From Collimonas sp. OK607 (GTDB lineage Bacteria; Pseudomonadota; Gammaproteobacteria; Burkholderiales; Burkholderiaceae_D): 61,728 bases of DNA. The notes beneath the pieces are model-generated. The model had not been told where the DNA came from. It searched no databases and saw nothing but the letters and a program-made list of their open reading frames with translations. The DNA lies in NCBI RefSeq assembly GCF_900111995.1, contig NZ_FOKF01000031.1, forward strand, positions 1 to 61,728, read 5' to 3'. Below are positions 41,972-52,833 of this stretch, in pieces (the first letter of the stretch is position 1; each line of letters begins with the position of its first letter). The position numbers and the translations under genes are program-made.

Positions 41972-43156
41972 ATGATCCACTTACCCGGTTTGACGTTTGA
42001 TCACGGCGAAGATATCGACGCGCTACGTAGTGCTATCCAGGAATTCGCCGCTGTGGAAATCGCTCCGCGCGCTGCGGAAATCGACCGTAACGACCAGTTT
42101 CCGATGGATTTATGGAAAAAAATGGGCGATCTCGGCTTGCTTGGCATCACCGCTGAAGAGGAGTACGGCGGCAGCGGCATGGGTTATCTCGCGCACATCA
42201 TCGCCCTGGAAGAAATCTCGCGCGCCTCGGCTTCGGTCGGCCTGTCTTACGGCGCCCACTCGAACCTGTGCGTCAACCAGATCAAGCGTAACGGCAGCAC
42301 CGAGCAAAAAGCCAAATACCTGCCGAAGCTGATTTCCGGCGACCATATCGGCGCCCTGGCGATGTCCGAGCCGAATGCCGGTTCCGACGTGGTCAGCATG
42401 AAATTGCGGGCCGACCTGAAGGGTGACCGCTGGGTACTCAACGGCACCAAGATGTGGATCACCAACGGCCCCGATGCGGACGTGCTGGTGGTCTACGCCA
42501 AGACTGACCTGGAAGCCGGCGCGCGCGGCATGACCGCCTTCCTGATCGAAAAAAGCTTCAAGGGCTTCAGCGTGGCGCAAAAGCTGGACAAGCTCGGCAT
42601 GCGCGGTTCGCACACCGGCGAGCTGGTATTCCAGGATTGCGAAGTACCGGTGGAAAACGTGCTGGGCGGTCTGGGCAAAGGCGTCAATGTGCTGATGTCC
42701 GGCCTGGATTACGAGCGCACCGTTCTTTCCGGCGGCCCGCTTGGTATCATGCAAGCATGTATGGATGTAGTCGTCCCTTATGTGCATGACCGCAAGCAGT
42801 TTGGCCAGTCCATCGGCGAATTCCAGCTGATGCAGGGCAAACTGGCTGATATGTATTCGACCATGATGGCTTGCAAGGCGTATGTGTACGCTGTCGGCCA
42901 GGCTTGCGACCGCGCCAGGACACCGGCTGCGGCTCGCGCTCTGCGCAAGGATGCCGCCGGGGCGATCTTGTATTCGGCCGAAAAGGCTACCTGGATGGCA
43001 GGCGAGGCGATCCAGGCGCTGGGCGGCAACGGCTACATCAATGAATATCCGGTGGGACGCTTGTGGCGCGACGCCAAACTGTATGAAATCGGCGCCGGCA
43101 CCAGCGAAATCCGCCGTATGCTGATCGGCCGGGAACTGTTTGCGGAAACCTGCTAA
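41972..43156 (+). CDS. liuA: Isovaleryl-CoA dehydrogenase
   Basis: 394 residues, an FAD acyl-CoA dehydrogenase that oxidises isovaleryl-CoA to 3-methylcrotonyl-CoA in leucine breakdown. Marks: [36 protein letters not shown] (strongly IVD-like), [31 protein letters not shown] and catalytic E248 in [16 protein letters not shown], the position that distinguishes IVD from short-chain dehydrogenases. C-terminal [20 protein letters not shown] is also typical. A GAAGGAGA site precedes the ATG. First enzyme gene of the cluster after liuR. Confidence 0.95.
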   Translation: MIHLPGLTFDHGEDIDALRSAIQEFAAVEIAPRAAEIDRNDQFPMDLWKKMGDLGLLGITAEEEYGGSGMGYLAHIIALEEISRASASVGLSYGAHSNLCVNQIKRNGSTEQKAKYLPKLISGDHIGALAMSEPNAGSDVVSMKLRADLKGDRWVLNGTKMWITNGPDADVLVVYAKTDLEAGARGMTAFLIEKSFKGFSVAQKLDKLGMRGSHTGELVFQDCEVPVENVLGGLGKGVNVLMSGLDYERTVLSGGPLGIMQACMDVVVPYVHDRKQFGQSIGEFQLMQGKLADMYSTMMACKAYVYAVGQACDRARTPAAARALRKDAAGAILYSAEKATWMAGEAIQALGGNGYINEYPVGRLWRDAKLYEIGAGTSEIRRMLIGRELFAETC

Positions 43157-43201
43157 TTAATTTAATTGCATTTTTAATATAAAGGCAACAGCGTCGAGAA
43201 C

Positions 43202-44143
43202 ATGACTTCACTGCATATTCACACCGCATTACTGCGACACCCGCAACTGTCCGTCGCCCTCGACAAGCAAGTTTTGTTGAAGATGGAAAACACCCAGCCG
43301 GCCGGCTCATTCAAGCTGCGCGGGATCGGCTTGCTGTGCCAGCGCGCGGTGGCCGGCGGCGCCAGTCACCTGGTTTGCCCCTCGGGCGGCAATGCGGGTT
43401 TTGCGGCGGCATTTGCCGGTGCGGCGCTGAGCGTCAAGACGACTATCGTGGTGCCGGAAACCACCGCTGCAGAAGTTTGCCAGCGCATCCGCGATATCGG
43501 CGCCGAGGTGATCGTCCACGGCAGCGTCTGGGATGAAGCAAACCAGCTGGCGCTGACGCAGTGCGAACAGCCCGGCGCCGTCTACATTCCTCCTTTCGAT
43601 CACCCCGACATCTGGGACGGCAACGCCACCATGATCGACGAAGCGGTGCTGCAGGCGCGCGAGCTCGGTGTCGATTTCGACGTCGTCATCTGCTCGGTCG
43701 GCGGCGGCGGTTTGATGAGCGGCGTGTTGAGCGGTTTACATCGCAACGGCCTGTCGCACATTCCGTTGATCGCAGTAGAAACTGACGGCGCCGCTTCACT
43801 GAACGCGGCAGTGCGTGCCGGCGAATTGGTGACCTTGCCGGCGATTACATCGATTGCAGGCACCCTTGCCGCCAAGCGCGTGGCCGATGAATGTTTTGCC
43901 TGGACCAGGCGGCATGAAGTGCACAGCGTAACTGTCAGCGATGCCCAGGCGGTCGCCGCCTCGCTGGCGTTTGCCGATCAGATGCGCACGCTGGTGGAGC
44001 CGGCATGCGGCGCGGCGCTGGCCGTAGCCTACGAAAAACTGCCGGTGCTGGCGCCGTATAAACGGCCATTGATTGTAGTGTGCGGTGGTATCGGCGTCAG
44101 CCTGGCGATGCTGGCTGGCTGGAAGGAACGGTTCTCGCTGTGA
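43202..44143 (+). CDS. PLP-dependent serine/threonine dehydratase-like enzyme
   Basis: 313 residues, a fold-type II PLP enzyme. The Schiff-base lysine is K38 in AGSFKLRG, the substrate loop is [15 protein letters not shown], and the phosphate loop is [14 protein letters not shown]. It resembles the mammalian-type serine dehydratase (SDH) group more than IlvA, since there is no C-terminal regulatory domain. It should deaminate serine or threonine to the 2-oxo acid. It is 45 bases after liuA and overlaps the GTG start of aceK by four bases. Confidence 0.87.
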   Translation: MTSLHIHTALLRHPQLSVALDKQVLLKMENTQPAGSFKLRGIGLLCQRAVAGGASHLVCPSGGNAGFAAAFAGAALSVKTTIVVPETTAAEVCQRIRDIGAEVIVHGSVWDEANQLALTQCEQPGAVYIPPFDHPDIWDGNATMIDEAVLQARELGVDFDVVICSVGGGGLMSGVLSGLHRNGLSHIPLIAVETDGAASLNAAVRAGELVTLPAITSIAGTLAAKRVADECFAWTRRHEVHSVTVSDAQAVAASLAFADQMRTLVEPACGAALAVAYEKLPVLAPYKRPLIVVCGGIGVSLAMLAGWKERFSL

Positions 44144-45915
44144 TTACGTCGGCAAACTTTCCAAAATTACTGTCGTCGCAGATCGCTTTCGATACTGCGC
44201 GCATGATATTGGACGGTTTCGACAAGCATTACCGTTTATTCCGCGAAGCCAGTGTGCTGGCCAAGGAGCATTTTGAAAGCGCCGACTGGAAAACCGCCCA
44301 ACTCGCCGCGCGCGAGCGGATCGGTTTCTACGACGCGCGGGTGCATGAATGTGTGCAGGCGCTGGAAGACGAATACGACCAAAGCGATCTGACCGACGAG
44401 GTCTGGCGTGAGGTGAAGCTGCATTACATCGGCATGCTGACCGATCATAAGCAGCCGGAGCTGGCCGAGACCTTCTTCAACTCGGTCTGCTGCAATATCC
44501 TGCATCGCGCCTATTTCCATAACGATTTCATTTTCGTGCGGCCGGCAGTGTCGACTGAATACATCGACACCGATGAAGCCTTGCCCACTTACCGGGTGTA
44601 CTACCCATCCAAGGACGGCTTGCATTACACGCTCAAGCGCTTGATTACCAACTTCCAGCTGCAGCGGCCGTTCGCAGACCTGGACCGCGATGTCTCAATG
44701 GCAGAAGAGCGCATAGAGCAAGCCTTCGGCACCGTCGCGCTGGAGCCGAATCACCAGATCCAGGTGCTGTCGAACCTGTTCTACCGCAACAAGGGCGCAT
44801 ACGTGGTCGGCAAGATGATCAACGGCCCGCGCGAGTATCCGTTTGTGGTGCCTATCCTGCATGACCGGGATGGCAAGCTGGTGCTGGATGCGGTGCTGTT
44901 CGACACCAAGATACTGACGATCCTGTTCTCTTTCACGCGCGCTTATTTCATGGTCGACATGGAAGTGCCGTCAGCCTATGTACAGTTTCTGCGCAGCCTG
45001 TTGCCAAACAAGCCACGCAGTGAAATCTACACCATCCTGGGTTTGCAAAAACTCGGCAAAGCATTGTTTTATCGCGATTTCCTGCGCCATCTGCGGCACT
45101 CGTCGGATCATTTTGAGAGCGCCCCCGGGATTCGCGGCATGGTGATGGTGGTATTCGCCTTGCCGTCGTTTCCCTATGTATTCAAGGTCATCAAGGATTA
45201 TTTCCCGGCGCCGAAGGAAACCACCAATGCGCTGGTCAAGGAAAAATACCTGCTGGTCAAGCATCATGATCGGGTTGGCCGCATGGCCGATACCCTGGAA
45301 TATTCCAGCGTGGCGTTCCCGCGTGCGCGCTTTTCCGACGAACTGCTAGCCGAATTGAAGCTGGTAGCGCCGTCGGTAGTCGAAGAAGATGGCGACGAAA
45401 TAGTCATCAAGCATCTGTATATCGAACGGCGCATGGTGCCGCTGAATATCTATCTGAACAACGCCGAGAAAAACAACGACCAGGCAGCGCTGGAACATGG
45501 CATCACCGAATACGGTAACGCTATCAAGGAACTGGTCGCGGCGAATATCTTCCCTGGCGACATGTTGTACAAAAATTTTGGCGTGACGCGTCACAATCGT
45601 GTCGTGTTTTACGACTATGATGAGATTGAATACATTACAGACTGCAATTTCAGGACTATCCCGCAGGCGCGTAACGAGGAAGACGAAATGTCTGCCGAGC
45701 CATGGTATTCCATCGCCAAGAACGATGTCTTTCCGGAACAATTCGGTGTATTTCTTCTCGGAAATCAAAACGTGAAGAAATACTTTATAAAACATCACGC
45801 GGATCTATTGACCCAGCAATATTGGCAACAACACAAGCAGCACATTCTTGAGGGACATTTCGACGACGTTTTCCCGTATCCGCAAGAATGCCGTTTTACC
45901 TACGCACAAGGTTGA
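44140..45915 (+). CDS. aceK: Isocitrate dehydrogenase kinase/phosphatase
   Basis: 591 residues from a GTG at 44140 that overlaps the stop of the upstream gene (GTGA); GGAAGGAACGG lies about nine bases before it. AceK phosphorylates and dephosphorylates isocitrate dehydrogenase to divide carbon between the TCA cycle and the glyoxylate shunt. Marks are the N-terminal regulatory half ([34 protein letters not shown]) and the kinase-like C-terminal half with [20 protein letters not shown], the [20 protein letters not shown] loop and [13 protein letters not shown]. The length matches the family (570-610). Its place here ties acetyl-CoA-yielding leucine breakdown to glyoxylate-shunt control. Confidence 0.95.
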   Translation: MITSANFPKLLSSQIAFDTARMILDGFDKHYRLFREASVLAKEHFESADWKTAQLAARERIGFYDARVHECVQALEDEYDQSDLTDEVWREVKLHYIGMLTDHKQPELAETFFNSVCCNILHRAYFHNDFIFVRPAVSTEYIDTDEALPTYRVYYPSKDGLHYTLKRLITNFQLQRPFADLDRDVSMAEERIEQAFGTVALEPNHQIQVLSNLFYRNKGAYVVGKMINGPREYPFVVPILHDRDGKLVLDAVLFDTKILTILFSFTRAYFMVDMEVPSAYVQFLRSLLPNKPRSEIYTILGLQKLGKALFYRDFLRHLRHSSDHFESAPGIRGMVMVVFALPSFPYVFKVIKDYFPAPKETTNALVKEKYLLVKHHDRVGRMADTLEYSSVAFPRARFSDELLAELKLVAPSVVEEDGDEIVIKHLYIERRMVPLNIYLNNAEKNNDQAALEHGITEYGNAIKELVAANIFPGDMLYKNFGVTRHNRVVFYDYDEIEYITDCNFRTIPQARNEEDEMSAEPWYSIAKNDVFPEQFGVFLLGNQNVKKYFIKHHADLLTQQYWQQHKQHILEGHFDDVFPYPQECRFTYAQG

Positions 45916-46071
45916 TTGACCGGTAACAAACGCAGTAAATTGAAGCATCCGAACTACGCAAATCATTTTATTTTTAACCAACCAGGCAGCAAAGCCGCTT
46001 ACGCGAATCGCAGAGAAGTACCGGTGATTCCTGAGGCGGTTTACCAAGTTGTCGTAATCTGGAGAAGCAAC

Positions 46072-47268
46072 ATGAATGACCCAATCGTTATCGTCGGTGC
46101 AGCACGTACTCCAATGGGGGCGTTTCAAGGTGATTTTTCGGCATTGACCGCCAGTGACCTGGGCGCCGTGGCGATCAAGGCTGCAGTTGAGCGCGCCGGG
46201 CTGAAGCCGGAGCAAGTCGATGGCGTGTTGTTTGGCAATGTATTGCAAGCCGGCCAAGGCCAGGCGCCTGCACGGCAGGCAACCATCAAAGCCGGTTTGC
46301 CGGTTTCTACCAATGCGGCCACCATTTCCAAGGTGTGCGGTTCGGCGATGCAAGCCACGATGTTCGCTTTCGATGCTTTGCTGGCGGGGACCAATGAAGT
46401 AGTGGTCGCCGGCGGCATGGAATCGATGACCAATGCGCCTTACCTGATTCCAAAAGGACGCAGCGGCTATCGCATCGGCCACGCCACGATTTTCGACCAC
46501 ATGATGCTGGACGGCCTGGAAGATGCTTACTCCAAGGGTGAAAGCGGCGGCGGCCGTTCGATGGGTACTTTCGGTGAAGAATGCGCAGCCAAATACCATT
46601 TCAGCCGTGCCGACCAGGATGCGTTTGCGATCGCGTCGGTACAGCGCGCACAAGCCGCCACTGCCGACGGCTCCTTCAAGTGGGAAATCGCACCGGTGAC
46701 CGTCACCAGCCGTGCCGGCGAAGTGGTGATCGACAAGGACGAAGGCCCGCAAAAGGCGAAGATCGACAAGATCCCGTCGCTGCGCGCAGCGTTCAAGAAA
46801 GACGGCACCATCACGGCGGCTTCGTCGTCCTCCATCAACGACGGCGCTGCCGCGTTGGTATTGATGCGCGAATCGACTGCCAAGAAACTCGGCTGCACGC
46901 CGATTGCCCGCATTCTGGGCCATGCCAGCCATTCGCAAGAACCGGAATGGTTCACTACCGCACCGGTAGGCGCGATTGAAAAGCTGTACAAGAAAGTCGG
47001 CTGGAAGAACAGCGACGTCGATCTGTACGAAATCAACGAAGCGTTTGCCGTGGTGCCGATGGCCGCGATGAAAGAACACGATATTCCGCACGACAAGATC
47101 AATGTCCATGGCGGCGCTTGTGCTCTCGGCCATCCGATCGGCGCTTCCGGTGCGCGCATTATCGTCACTCTGCTGGGCGCCTTGAAGGCTAAGGGCGGCA
47201 AGCGCGGCGTGGCATCGTTGTGTATCGGCGGTGGTGAAGGTACTGCCATCGCAGTCGAACTGGTTTGA
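46072..47268 (+). CDS. Acetyl-CoA C-acyltransferase (thiolase)
   Basis: 398 residues from the ATG at 46072, which has GGAGAAG upstream; the open frame reaches back to the aceK stop but without similarity. Type II thiolase with nucleophile C89 (SKVCGSAMQ), the NEAFA motif (EINEAFAVVP), the HPIG histidine in GGACALGHPIGASG, and the second cysteine in SLCIGGGEG. It cleaves or forms acetoacetyl-CoA, the step after HMG-CoA lyase and acetoacetate activation in leucine breakdown. Confidence 0.93.
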   Translation: MNDPIVIVGAARTPMGAFQGDFSALTASDLGAVAIKAAVERAGLKPEQVDGVLFGNVLQAGQGQAPARQATIKAGLPVSTNAATISKVCGSAMQATMFAFDALLAGTNEVVVAGGMESMTNAPYLIPKGRSGYRIGHATIFDHMMLDGLEDAYSKGESGGGRSMGTFGEECAAKYHFSRADQDAFAIASVQRAQAATADGSFKWEIAPVTVTSRAGEVVIDKDEGPQKAKIDKIPSLRAAFKKDGTITAASSSSINDGAAALVLMRESTAKKLGCTPIARILGHASHSQEPEWFTTAPVGAIEKLYKKVGWKNSDVDLYEINEAFAVVPMAAMKEHDIPHDKINVHGGACALGHPIGASGARIIVTLLGALKAKGGKRGVASLCIGGGEGTAIAVELV

Positions 47269-47434
47269 TGCGTTATAACAAGTTCTGATGTAACTGAGTA
47301 GCAGGCATCAAATGGATCAGCGGTTTTCGCGGACTTTCCGCGAATTCACGCTGATCTTTGTTATCGGTCTTCGTGAATTGCAATAATCACAATAGTCGCA
47401 ATAATAATTACCATTTCAGACAGGGTATAAGAAG

Positions 47435-48040
47435 ATGGCCGCAGCAATTGATTTCTACTTTGATTTTTCCTCTCCGTATGGTTATTTCGCAGCCACCCGT
47501 ATCGACGAGCTGGCGGCAAAATACAAGCGCGATGTCGAATGGCATCCGATCTTGCTAGGGCCGGTATTCAAGACCACCGGCTCGGCACCCTTGCCGCAGG
47601 TGCCGATCAAGGGCGATTACTCATTCCACGATTTCGAGCGCAGCGCGCGATTTCACGGCATCCCGTACAAACGTCCCGGCGCTTTCCCGATTTCCACCCA
47701 GGCAGCGGCACGCGCCGTGCTGTGGGTACGTGGCAAGCAAGGTGAAGACAAGGCCATCAAATACGCCAAGCAGATTTACAAAGCTTATTTTGTCGACGGC
47801 ACGAATATCGCCGAGCCGATGAAGCTGCTTGAGATCGGCCATCACAGCGGCATCGACACCACCGGCCTGAGCGAAGGCATCAACAGCGTGCCGATCAAGA
47901 ATCAGCTGAAAGCGGAAGTCGATCTGGCGATGGCGCGCGGCGTGTTCGGCTCGCCGTTCATGATTGTCGATGGCGAGCCGTTCTGGGGTTTCGACCGTTT
48001 CGACCAACTCGAAGCATTTCTGAGGGATGGCAAGATTTGA
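47435..48040 (+). CDS. 2-hydroxychromene-2-carboxylate isomerase family (DsbA-like) protein
   Basis: 201 residues, a kappa-class GST / HCCA isomerase fold. The N-terminus FYFDFSSPYGYFAATRIDEL carries the Ser that replaces the active cysteine of DsbA and binds glutathione. VFGSPFMIVDGEPFWGFDRF is the typical C-terminal cis-proline and closing segment. It may isomerise aromatic degradation intermediates or act on unrelated glutathione-linked substrates. It overlaps the YchJ gene by four bases (TTGA). Confidence 0.87.
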   Translation: MAAAIDFYFDFSSPYGYFAATRIDELAAKYKRDVEWHPILLGPVFKTTGSAPLPQVPIKGDYSFHDFERSARFHGIPYKRPGAFPISTQAAARAVLWVRGKQGEDKAIKYAKQIYKAYFVDGTNIAEPMKLLEIGHHSGIDTTGLSEGINSVPIKNQLKAEVDLAMARGVFGSPFMIVDGEPFWGFDRFDQLEAFLRDGKI

Positions 48041-48444
48041 AGAATAAGGTTGATGACTGTCCTTGCGGTGGCGGCAATTACGCACAGTGCTGCGGTCGCT
48101 ATCACAATGGCAGCGAGGTGGCGCCGTCCGCACTGGCGCTGATGCGCTCACGTTACAGCGCCTACGTCATGGACAACGGCGCCTATTTGCAAGCGACCTG
48201 GCATCGCAGTACCAGGCCGACCGAGCCGATCGTGGCCGAAGCCGGGCTGAAATGGCTGGGCCTTGAAGTTCGTAAGCATCAGGCCGACGGCGACAGCGCT
48301 ATCGTGGAATTTGTAGCGCGTTACAAGATCGGCGGCCGTGCAGAGCGCTTGCACGAAGTAAGCCGCTTTGTGCGCGAGCGTGAACCTGGCGCAGAAGATC
48401 AGCCACGCTGGTTTTATGTCGATGGCAGTTTCCCCGAAAAATAA
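48037..48444 (+). CDS. YchJ family SEC-C zinc protein (UPF0225)
   Basis: 135 residues from a TTG start that overlaps the stop of the isomerase gene; no ATG or GTG lies before the conserved motif. The N-terminal SEC-C zinc knuckle CPCGGGNYAQCCGRYH (about 8-23) is followed by the YchJ core: ALALMRSRYSAYVMDNGAYL, TWHRSTRP and a beta-rich NTF2-like body with AIVEFVARYKIGG. There is no C-terminal second SEC-C. The function is unknown; SEC-C knuckles bind zinc and often SecB or ribosomes. Coupling suggests co-expression, not a shared pathway. Confidence 0.88.
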   Translation: MKNKVDDCPCGGGNYAQCCGRYHNGSEVAPSALALMRSRYSAYVMDNGAYLQATWHRSTRPTEPIVAEAGLKWLGLEVRKHQADGDSAIVEFVARYKIGGRAERLHEVSRFVREREPGAEDQPRWFYVDGSFPEK

Positions 48445-48490
48445 AAATCATTGCGGGAAGCATTAGCAGGTCCTAACAGGAGACAAGATC

Positions 48491-50185
48491 ATGAAGCAAC
48501 TGAATTCCAGCATCGATCGCGGCAGCCAGGAGTTGCCGCTGATCGAACAGACCATCGGCAGCTTTTTCGACGAGATGGTGGAGCGGGTCGCCGACAATGA
48601 CGGATTGGTCTCGCGCCATCAGCAGATCCGCCTGAGCTATCGGCAACTGCAAAGCCAGGCCAGGCAGCTGGCCAGCGCCATGCTCAAGCTTGGGCTGCAG
48701 CCGGGTGACCGCATCGGCATCTGGTCGCACAACAATGCCGAGTGGCTGTTGACGCAACTGGCCACGGCCTATGCCGGTATCGTGCTGGTGAATATCAATC
48801 CGGCCTATCGCGTCAGCGAGCTGGAGTATGCGTTGAACAATGTCGGCTGCAAGGCGTTGATTTCAATGACCAGTTTCAAGAGCAGCGACTATCTGGACAT
48901 GATCCGCACGCTGGCGCCTGAAATCGAACACGCCACTGCGGGTAGCTTGCAGGCGGCGCGTCTGCCGACGTTGAAAACCGTGATCCAGCTTGGCAGCGAT
49001 GCGCAGCCGGGCATGTTGCGCTTTGCCGATTTTATCGCCAGTGGCGACCCGTCCGATTCGCAACTGGCAGAAATCGCCGGGCAATTACAAGCAAGCGATC
49101 CCATCAACATCCAGTTCACCAGCGGCACCACCGGTTTTCCGAAAGGCGCGACGCTGACCCATCGCAATATTCTTAACAATGGTTTTTTCATTGGTGAAGC
49201 GATGAAGCTGACGGCGCAGGACCGACTCTGTATTCCGGTACCTTTGTATCACTGCTTCGGTATGGTGCTCGGTAATCTGGCCTGCCTGACGCACGGCGCG
49301 ACTATTGTTTATCCGAATGACGGCTTCGAACCGTTGTCGGTGCTGCAGGCAGTACAGGAAGAACGCTGCACCGGTTTGCACGGCGTGCCGACCATGTTCA
49401 TCGCAGAGCTGGATCATCCGCGCTTTGCCGAATTCGATCTGTCGACACTGCGCACCGGCATCATGGCCGGATCGCCATGCCCGATCGAAGTGATGAAACG
49501 TGTGGTGCGCGACATGCATCTGGCGCAGATCACCATCGCCTACGGCATGACCGAAACCAGCCCCGTCAGCTGTCAGAGCATGACCGATACACCGCTCGAG
49601 AAACGGGTTTCCACCGTCGGCCAGGTACAGCCGCACCTGCAGGTAAAGATCATCGATCCGGAATCGGGCGCGATCATGCCCATCGGCAGTTCAGGTGAGT
49701 TATGCACACACGGTTATTCTGTGATGCACGGTTATTGGGGCGATGAAGAAAAGACGCGCGAAGCGATCGACAGCGAAGGCTGGATGCATACCGGCGATCT
49801 GGCGACCATGGATGCCGAAGGTTACGTCAATATCGTCGGCCGCATGAAGGACATGGTGATTCGCGGTGGCGAGAATATCTACCCGCGCGAGATCGAAGAA
49901 TTTTTATATCGTCATCCGGCGATCCAGGATGTGCAGGTAGTCGGCGTGCCGGATCAGAAATACGGTGAAGAATTATGCGCCTGGATTATCTTGCGCCCAG
50001 GGAAAACCGCGGACGAACAATCCGTGCGTGATTTTTGCCAGGGCCAGATCGCGCACTACAAGGTGCCGCGCTATATCCGCTTTGTCGATGCTTTCCCGAT
50101 GACAGTGACCGGCAAGATACAGAAATTCAAGATCCGTGAAGCGATGAAGGATGAGTTGAAACTCAACGATATCCACACCGCATAA
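48491..50185 (+). CDS. AMP-dependent acyl-CoA synthetase
   Basis: 564 residues of the ANL superfamily. The P-loop-like ATP site is [19 protein letters not shown], with [10 protein letters not shown], the [19 protein letters not shown] hinge and the catalytic lysine in [13 protein letters not shown] at the C-terminus. It resembles the fatty/branched acyl-CoA synthetases found in liu clusters that activate acyclic or branched acids such as isovalerate; the substrate is inferred from location. AGGAGA precedes the ATG. It ends just before a tandem repeat and liuB. Confidence 0.9.
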   Translation: MKQLNSSIDRGSQELPLIEQTIGSFFDEMVERVADNDGLVSRHQQIRLSYRQLQSQARQLASAMLKLGLQPGDRIGIWSHNNAEWLLTQLATAYAGIVLVNINPAYRVSELEYALNNVGCKALISMTSFKSSDYLDMIRTLAPEIEHATAGSLQAARLPTLKTVIQLGSDAQPGMLRFADFIASGDPSDSQLAEIAGQLQASDPINIQFTSGTTGFPKGATLTHRNILNNGFFIGEAMKLTAQDRLCIPVPLYHCFGMVLGNLACLTHGATIVYPNDGFEPLSVLQAVQEERCTGLHGVPTMFIAELDHPRFAEFDLSTLRTGIMAGSPCPIEVMKRVVRDMHLAQITIAYGMTETSPVSCQSMTDTPLEKRVSTVGQVQPHLQVKIIDPESGAIMPIGSSGELCTHGYSVMHGYWGDEEKTREAIDSEGWMHTGDLATMDAEGYVNIVGRMKDMVIRGGENIYPREIEEFLYRHPAIQDVQVVGVPDQKYGEELCAWIILRPGKTADEQSVRDFCQGQIAHYKVPRYIRFVDAFPMTVTGKIQKFKIREAMKDELKLNDIHTA

Positions 50186-50190
50186 AGATC

Positions 50191-50242
50191 GTTCCAAAAG
50201 AACGGTTCCAAAAGAATCGTTCCAAAAGGATGATTCAAAATT
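50191..50242 (+). repeat. 14-bp tandem repeat in the liuB leader
   Basis: GTTCCAAAAGAACG, GTTCCAAAAGAATC and GTTCCAAAAGGATG follow one another with exact 14-base spacing, then a partial fourth unit. The array starts six bases after the synthetase stop and ends about 20 bases before the liuB start. Confidence 0.9.
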
Positions 50243-50263
50243 CTAGACACAAAGGACATCGCA

Positions 50264-51886
50264 ATGCCCCAGTTAGAAAGCAAGCTGAACCCACGCAGCG
50301 AAGAATTCCAGGAAAATGCCAGCGCGCTTAATCTGCTGGTTGACGATTTGCGCCAGAAAGTCTCGCAGATCGCCGAGGGTGGTGGCGATGCTGCGCGCAA
50401 AAAGCATGTGGCGCGCGGCAAGTTGCTGCCGCGCGAGCGGGTGCAGATGCTGCTTGATCCCGGCACGCCGTTCATGGAATTTTCGCAACTGGCCGCGTAT
50501 CACGTCTACAAAGACAAGGATGGCAGCGATGCAGCGCCCTCCGCCGGCGTGATTACCGGCATCGGCCGTATCGCGGGGCAGGAATGCGTGGTGGTCTGCA
50601 ACGATGCAACCGTCAAGGGCGGCACCTACTATCCGCTCAGCGTCAAAAAACATTTGCGCGCGCAGGAGATCGCCGAGCAAAACAATCTGCCTTGCATCTA
50701 CCTGGTCGATAGCGGCGGCGCCAACTTGCCGAATCAAGATGAAGTGTTCCCGGATCGTGACCATTTCGGCCGAATCTTCTACAACCAGGCCAACCTGTCT
50801 GCCAAAGGCATTCCACAAATCGCGGTGGTGATGGGTTCGTGCACGGCAGGCGGCGCTTATGTGCCGGCGATGAGCGACGAGTCGATCATCGTCAAGAACC
50901 AGGGCACGATTTTCCTGGCCGGCCCGCCACTGGTAAAGGCTGCAACCGGTGAAGTGGTGAGCGCCGAAGACCTGGGCGGTGGCGATGTCCATACCCGCTT
51001 GTCCGGCGTGGCTGATCATCTGGCGCAAAACGATATGCATGCCTTGTCGCTGGCGCGCACCATCGTCTCCAACCTGAATCGCCAGAAACCGCAAGGCCCG
51101 TTGTTGCGCCCGGTAGTCGAACCGAAGTATCCGTCCCATGAACTGTATGGCGTGATTCCACTCGATACCCGCAAGCCCTTCGATGTCCGCGAAGTCATCG
51201 CGCGTATCGTCGACGGCAGCGAATTCGATGAATTCAAGGCGCGTTACGGCACCACGTTGATTTGTGGCTTCGCTCATATCTACGGCATGCCGGTCGGCAT
51301 CGTCGCCAACAACGGCATTCTGTTTTCAGAAGCGGCCGTGAAAGGCACTCACTTCATCGAACTCTGCTCGCAACGCAAGATTCCGCTGGTATTCCTGCAA
51401 AACATCACCGGTTTCATGGTCGGCCGCCGCTACGAAAATGAAGGTATCGCCCGCAATGGCGCCAAGATGGTGACCGCGGTGGCAACCACTGCCGTACCTA
51501 AACTGACAGTCATCATCGGCGGCAGCTTCGGCGCCGGTAATTACGGCATGTGCGGCCGCGCTTATTCACCGCGCTTCCTGTGGATGTGGCCGAATGCCCG
51601 TATCTCGGTGATGGGTGGCGAACAGGCTGCCGGCGTGCTGGCAACCGTCAAACGCGATGGCATTGAAGGCAAGGGCGGCAGCTGGAGCGCCGAAGAAGAA
51701 GAAGCTTTCAAAAAACCGATTCGCGATCAGTACGAACATCAAGGCCATCCGTATTACGCCTCCGCGCGCTTGTGGGACGACGGCGTGATCGATCCGGCCG
51801 ATACGCGCCGGGTACTTGGGCTGGGTTTGAGCGCAGCCTTGAATGCACCGATTGCGGAAACCAGGTTCGGCGTGTTCCGGATGTAA
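50264..51886 (+). CDS. liuB: Methylcrotonoyl-CoA carboxylase, carboxyltransferase (beta) subunit
   Basis: 540 residues with two crotonase-like carboxyltransferase domains (about 60-300 and 310-535). Marks are [60 protein letters not shown] (MCC-type), TARPTL-like oxyanion Gly-rich segment [16 protein letters not shown], and [20 protein letters not shown]. It transfers carboxyl from biotin to 3-methylcrotonyl-CoA; the biotin-bearing alpha subunit is LiuD at 59361-61379. An AAGGA site precedes the ATG. Confidence 0.95.
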   Translation: MPQLESKLNPRSEEFQENASALNLLVDDLRQKVSQIAEGGGDAARKKHVARGKLLPRERVQMLLDPGTPFMEFSQLAAYHVYKDKDGSDAAPSAGVITGIGRIAGQECVVVCNDATVKGGTYYPLSVKKHLRAQEIAEQNNLPCIYLVDSGGANLPNQDEVFPDRDHFGRIFYNQANLSAKGIPQIAVVMGSCTAGGAYVPAMSDESIIVKNQGTIFLAGPPLVKAATGEVVSAEDLGGGDVHTRLSGVADHLAQNDMHALSLARTIVSNLNRQKPQGPLLRPVVEPKYPSHELYGVIPLDTRKPFDVREVIARIVDGSEFDEFKARYGTTLICGFAHIYGMPVGIVANNGILFSEAAVKGTHFIELCSQRKIPLVFLQNITGFMVGRRYENEGIARNGAKMVTAVATTAVPKLTVIIGGSFGAGNYGMCGRAYSPRFLWMWPNARISVMGGEQAAGVLATVKRDGIEGKGGSWSAEEEEAFKKPIRDQYEHQGHPYYASARLWDDGVIDPADTRRVLGLGLSAALNAPIAETRFGVFRM

Positions 51887-51912
51887 AACCGGATAGCGAA
51901 CAGAAAGCAATC

Positions 51913-52833
51913 ATGCGCACAATGAAAAAAATATCGGTGACACAAGCTGTGGCGTCTGCATGCCTGTGTCTGTGTGCATGGTGCGCGCAAGCAGCGGATC
52001 AGCCCCTGGCGCAGGATTTGAACGAAGCTGTCACCCGCTTGCCGGTCACTGTCAAGAATCTGTACGGCCGGCCCGTCAGCGGCAATGTCATAGTGACGCA
52101 ATTCAAGCCTGCCGGTGTCGGACCGTTTCCGATTGTAATCATCAACCACGGCCGGAGCGGCACCGATCGCTCCAAGCCGCCGCGGTTCCGTTACACGCCG
52201 CAGGTGCGCTTCTTCATCGAGCGTGGTTTTGCCGTGTTTGTGCCGACCCGGCTGGGTTATGGCGAAGCCGGTGTCGAGCCCGACCCTGAAGATAGCGGCG
52301 GCTGCCGCGATAAAGACTACGGGCCGATGGCCGAGGCAGCTAGCAGCGAAGTGCTGGCCGTACTTGATTATGCCAAGCAACAACCATACGTTAATCCCGG
52401 GCGGGTGTTGTTAGTGGGGCAGTCGGTTGGCGGCTACACCACTACCGCTACCGCAGCCAGGATGCCGCAAGGCCTGGTGGCGGCGATCAATTTTGCCGGC
52501 GGCGCCGGTGGTGATCCCGAGGTGCATCCAGGGGTGCCTTGCCAGGGCGCCAAGCTGGAAAACATGTATGCGCAATTCGGCAAAACTGCGAAGGTACCGA
52601 TGCTTTGGGTATATACCCAGAATGACCTGTATTTCGGTCCGCAATACAGCCAGGCCTGGTACACCGCGTTTAACCAGGCGGGCGGCCAGGCCGAATTCAA
52701 ATTACTGCCGCCGTTTGCCAAGAACGGGCATTTATTGTTTTCATCCGGTCTCAGCATCTGGGAGCCGGTGGTGGCGGATTTTCTTGGGCGAAATGGATTT
52801 TCCGCGGAGCCGTTGAAGGAGATGAACAAGTGA
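51913..52833 (+). CDS. Exported alpha/beta hydrolase (dienelactone-hydrolase-like)
   Basis: 306 residues from the ATG at 51913 (a second ATG at 51922). A signal peptide of about 30 residues ends AQAAD. The hydrolase body has the oxyanion HGRSGTD region (NHGRSG), the nucleophile elbow GQSVGG, and a late histidine in NGHLLF, so the Ser-Asp-His triad appears complete. CRDKDYGPM and PGVPCQGAK supply a possible disulfide pair. The substrate is unknown; an exported enzyme in a CoA-ester catabolic cluster is unusual. It overlaps liuC (GTGA). Confidence 0.82.
   Translation: MRTMKKISVTQAVASACLCLCAWCAQAADQPLAQDLNEAVTRLPVTVKNLYGRPVSGNVIVTQFKPAGVGPFPIVIINHGRSGTDRSKPPRFRYTPQVRFFIERGFAVFVPTRLGYGEAGVEPDPEDSGGCRDKDYGPMAEAASSEVLAVLDYAKQQPYVNPGRVLLVGQSVGGYTTTATAARMPQGLVAAINFAGGAGGDPEVHPGVPCQGAKLENMYAQFGKTAKVPMLWVYTQNDLYFGPQYSQAWYTAFNQAGGQAEFKLLPPFAKNGHLLFSSGLSIWEPVVADFLGRNGFSAEPLKEMNK

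Noticed and set aside
45805-47133. 442-codon open frame on the minus strand opposite aceK and the thiolase gene
   Set aside because: It is antisense to two well-supported enzymes, has no domain or ribosome binding site, and its openness follows from GC-rich third positions of the real genes.
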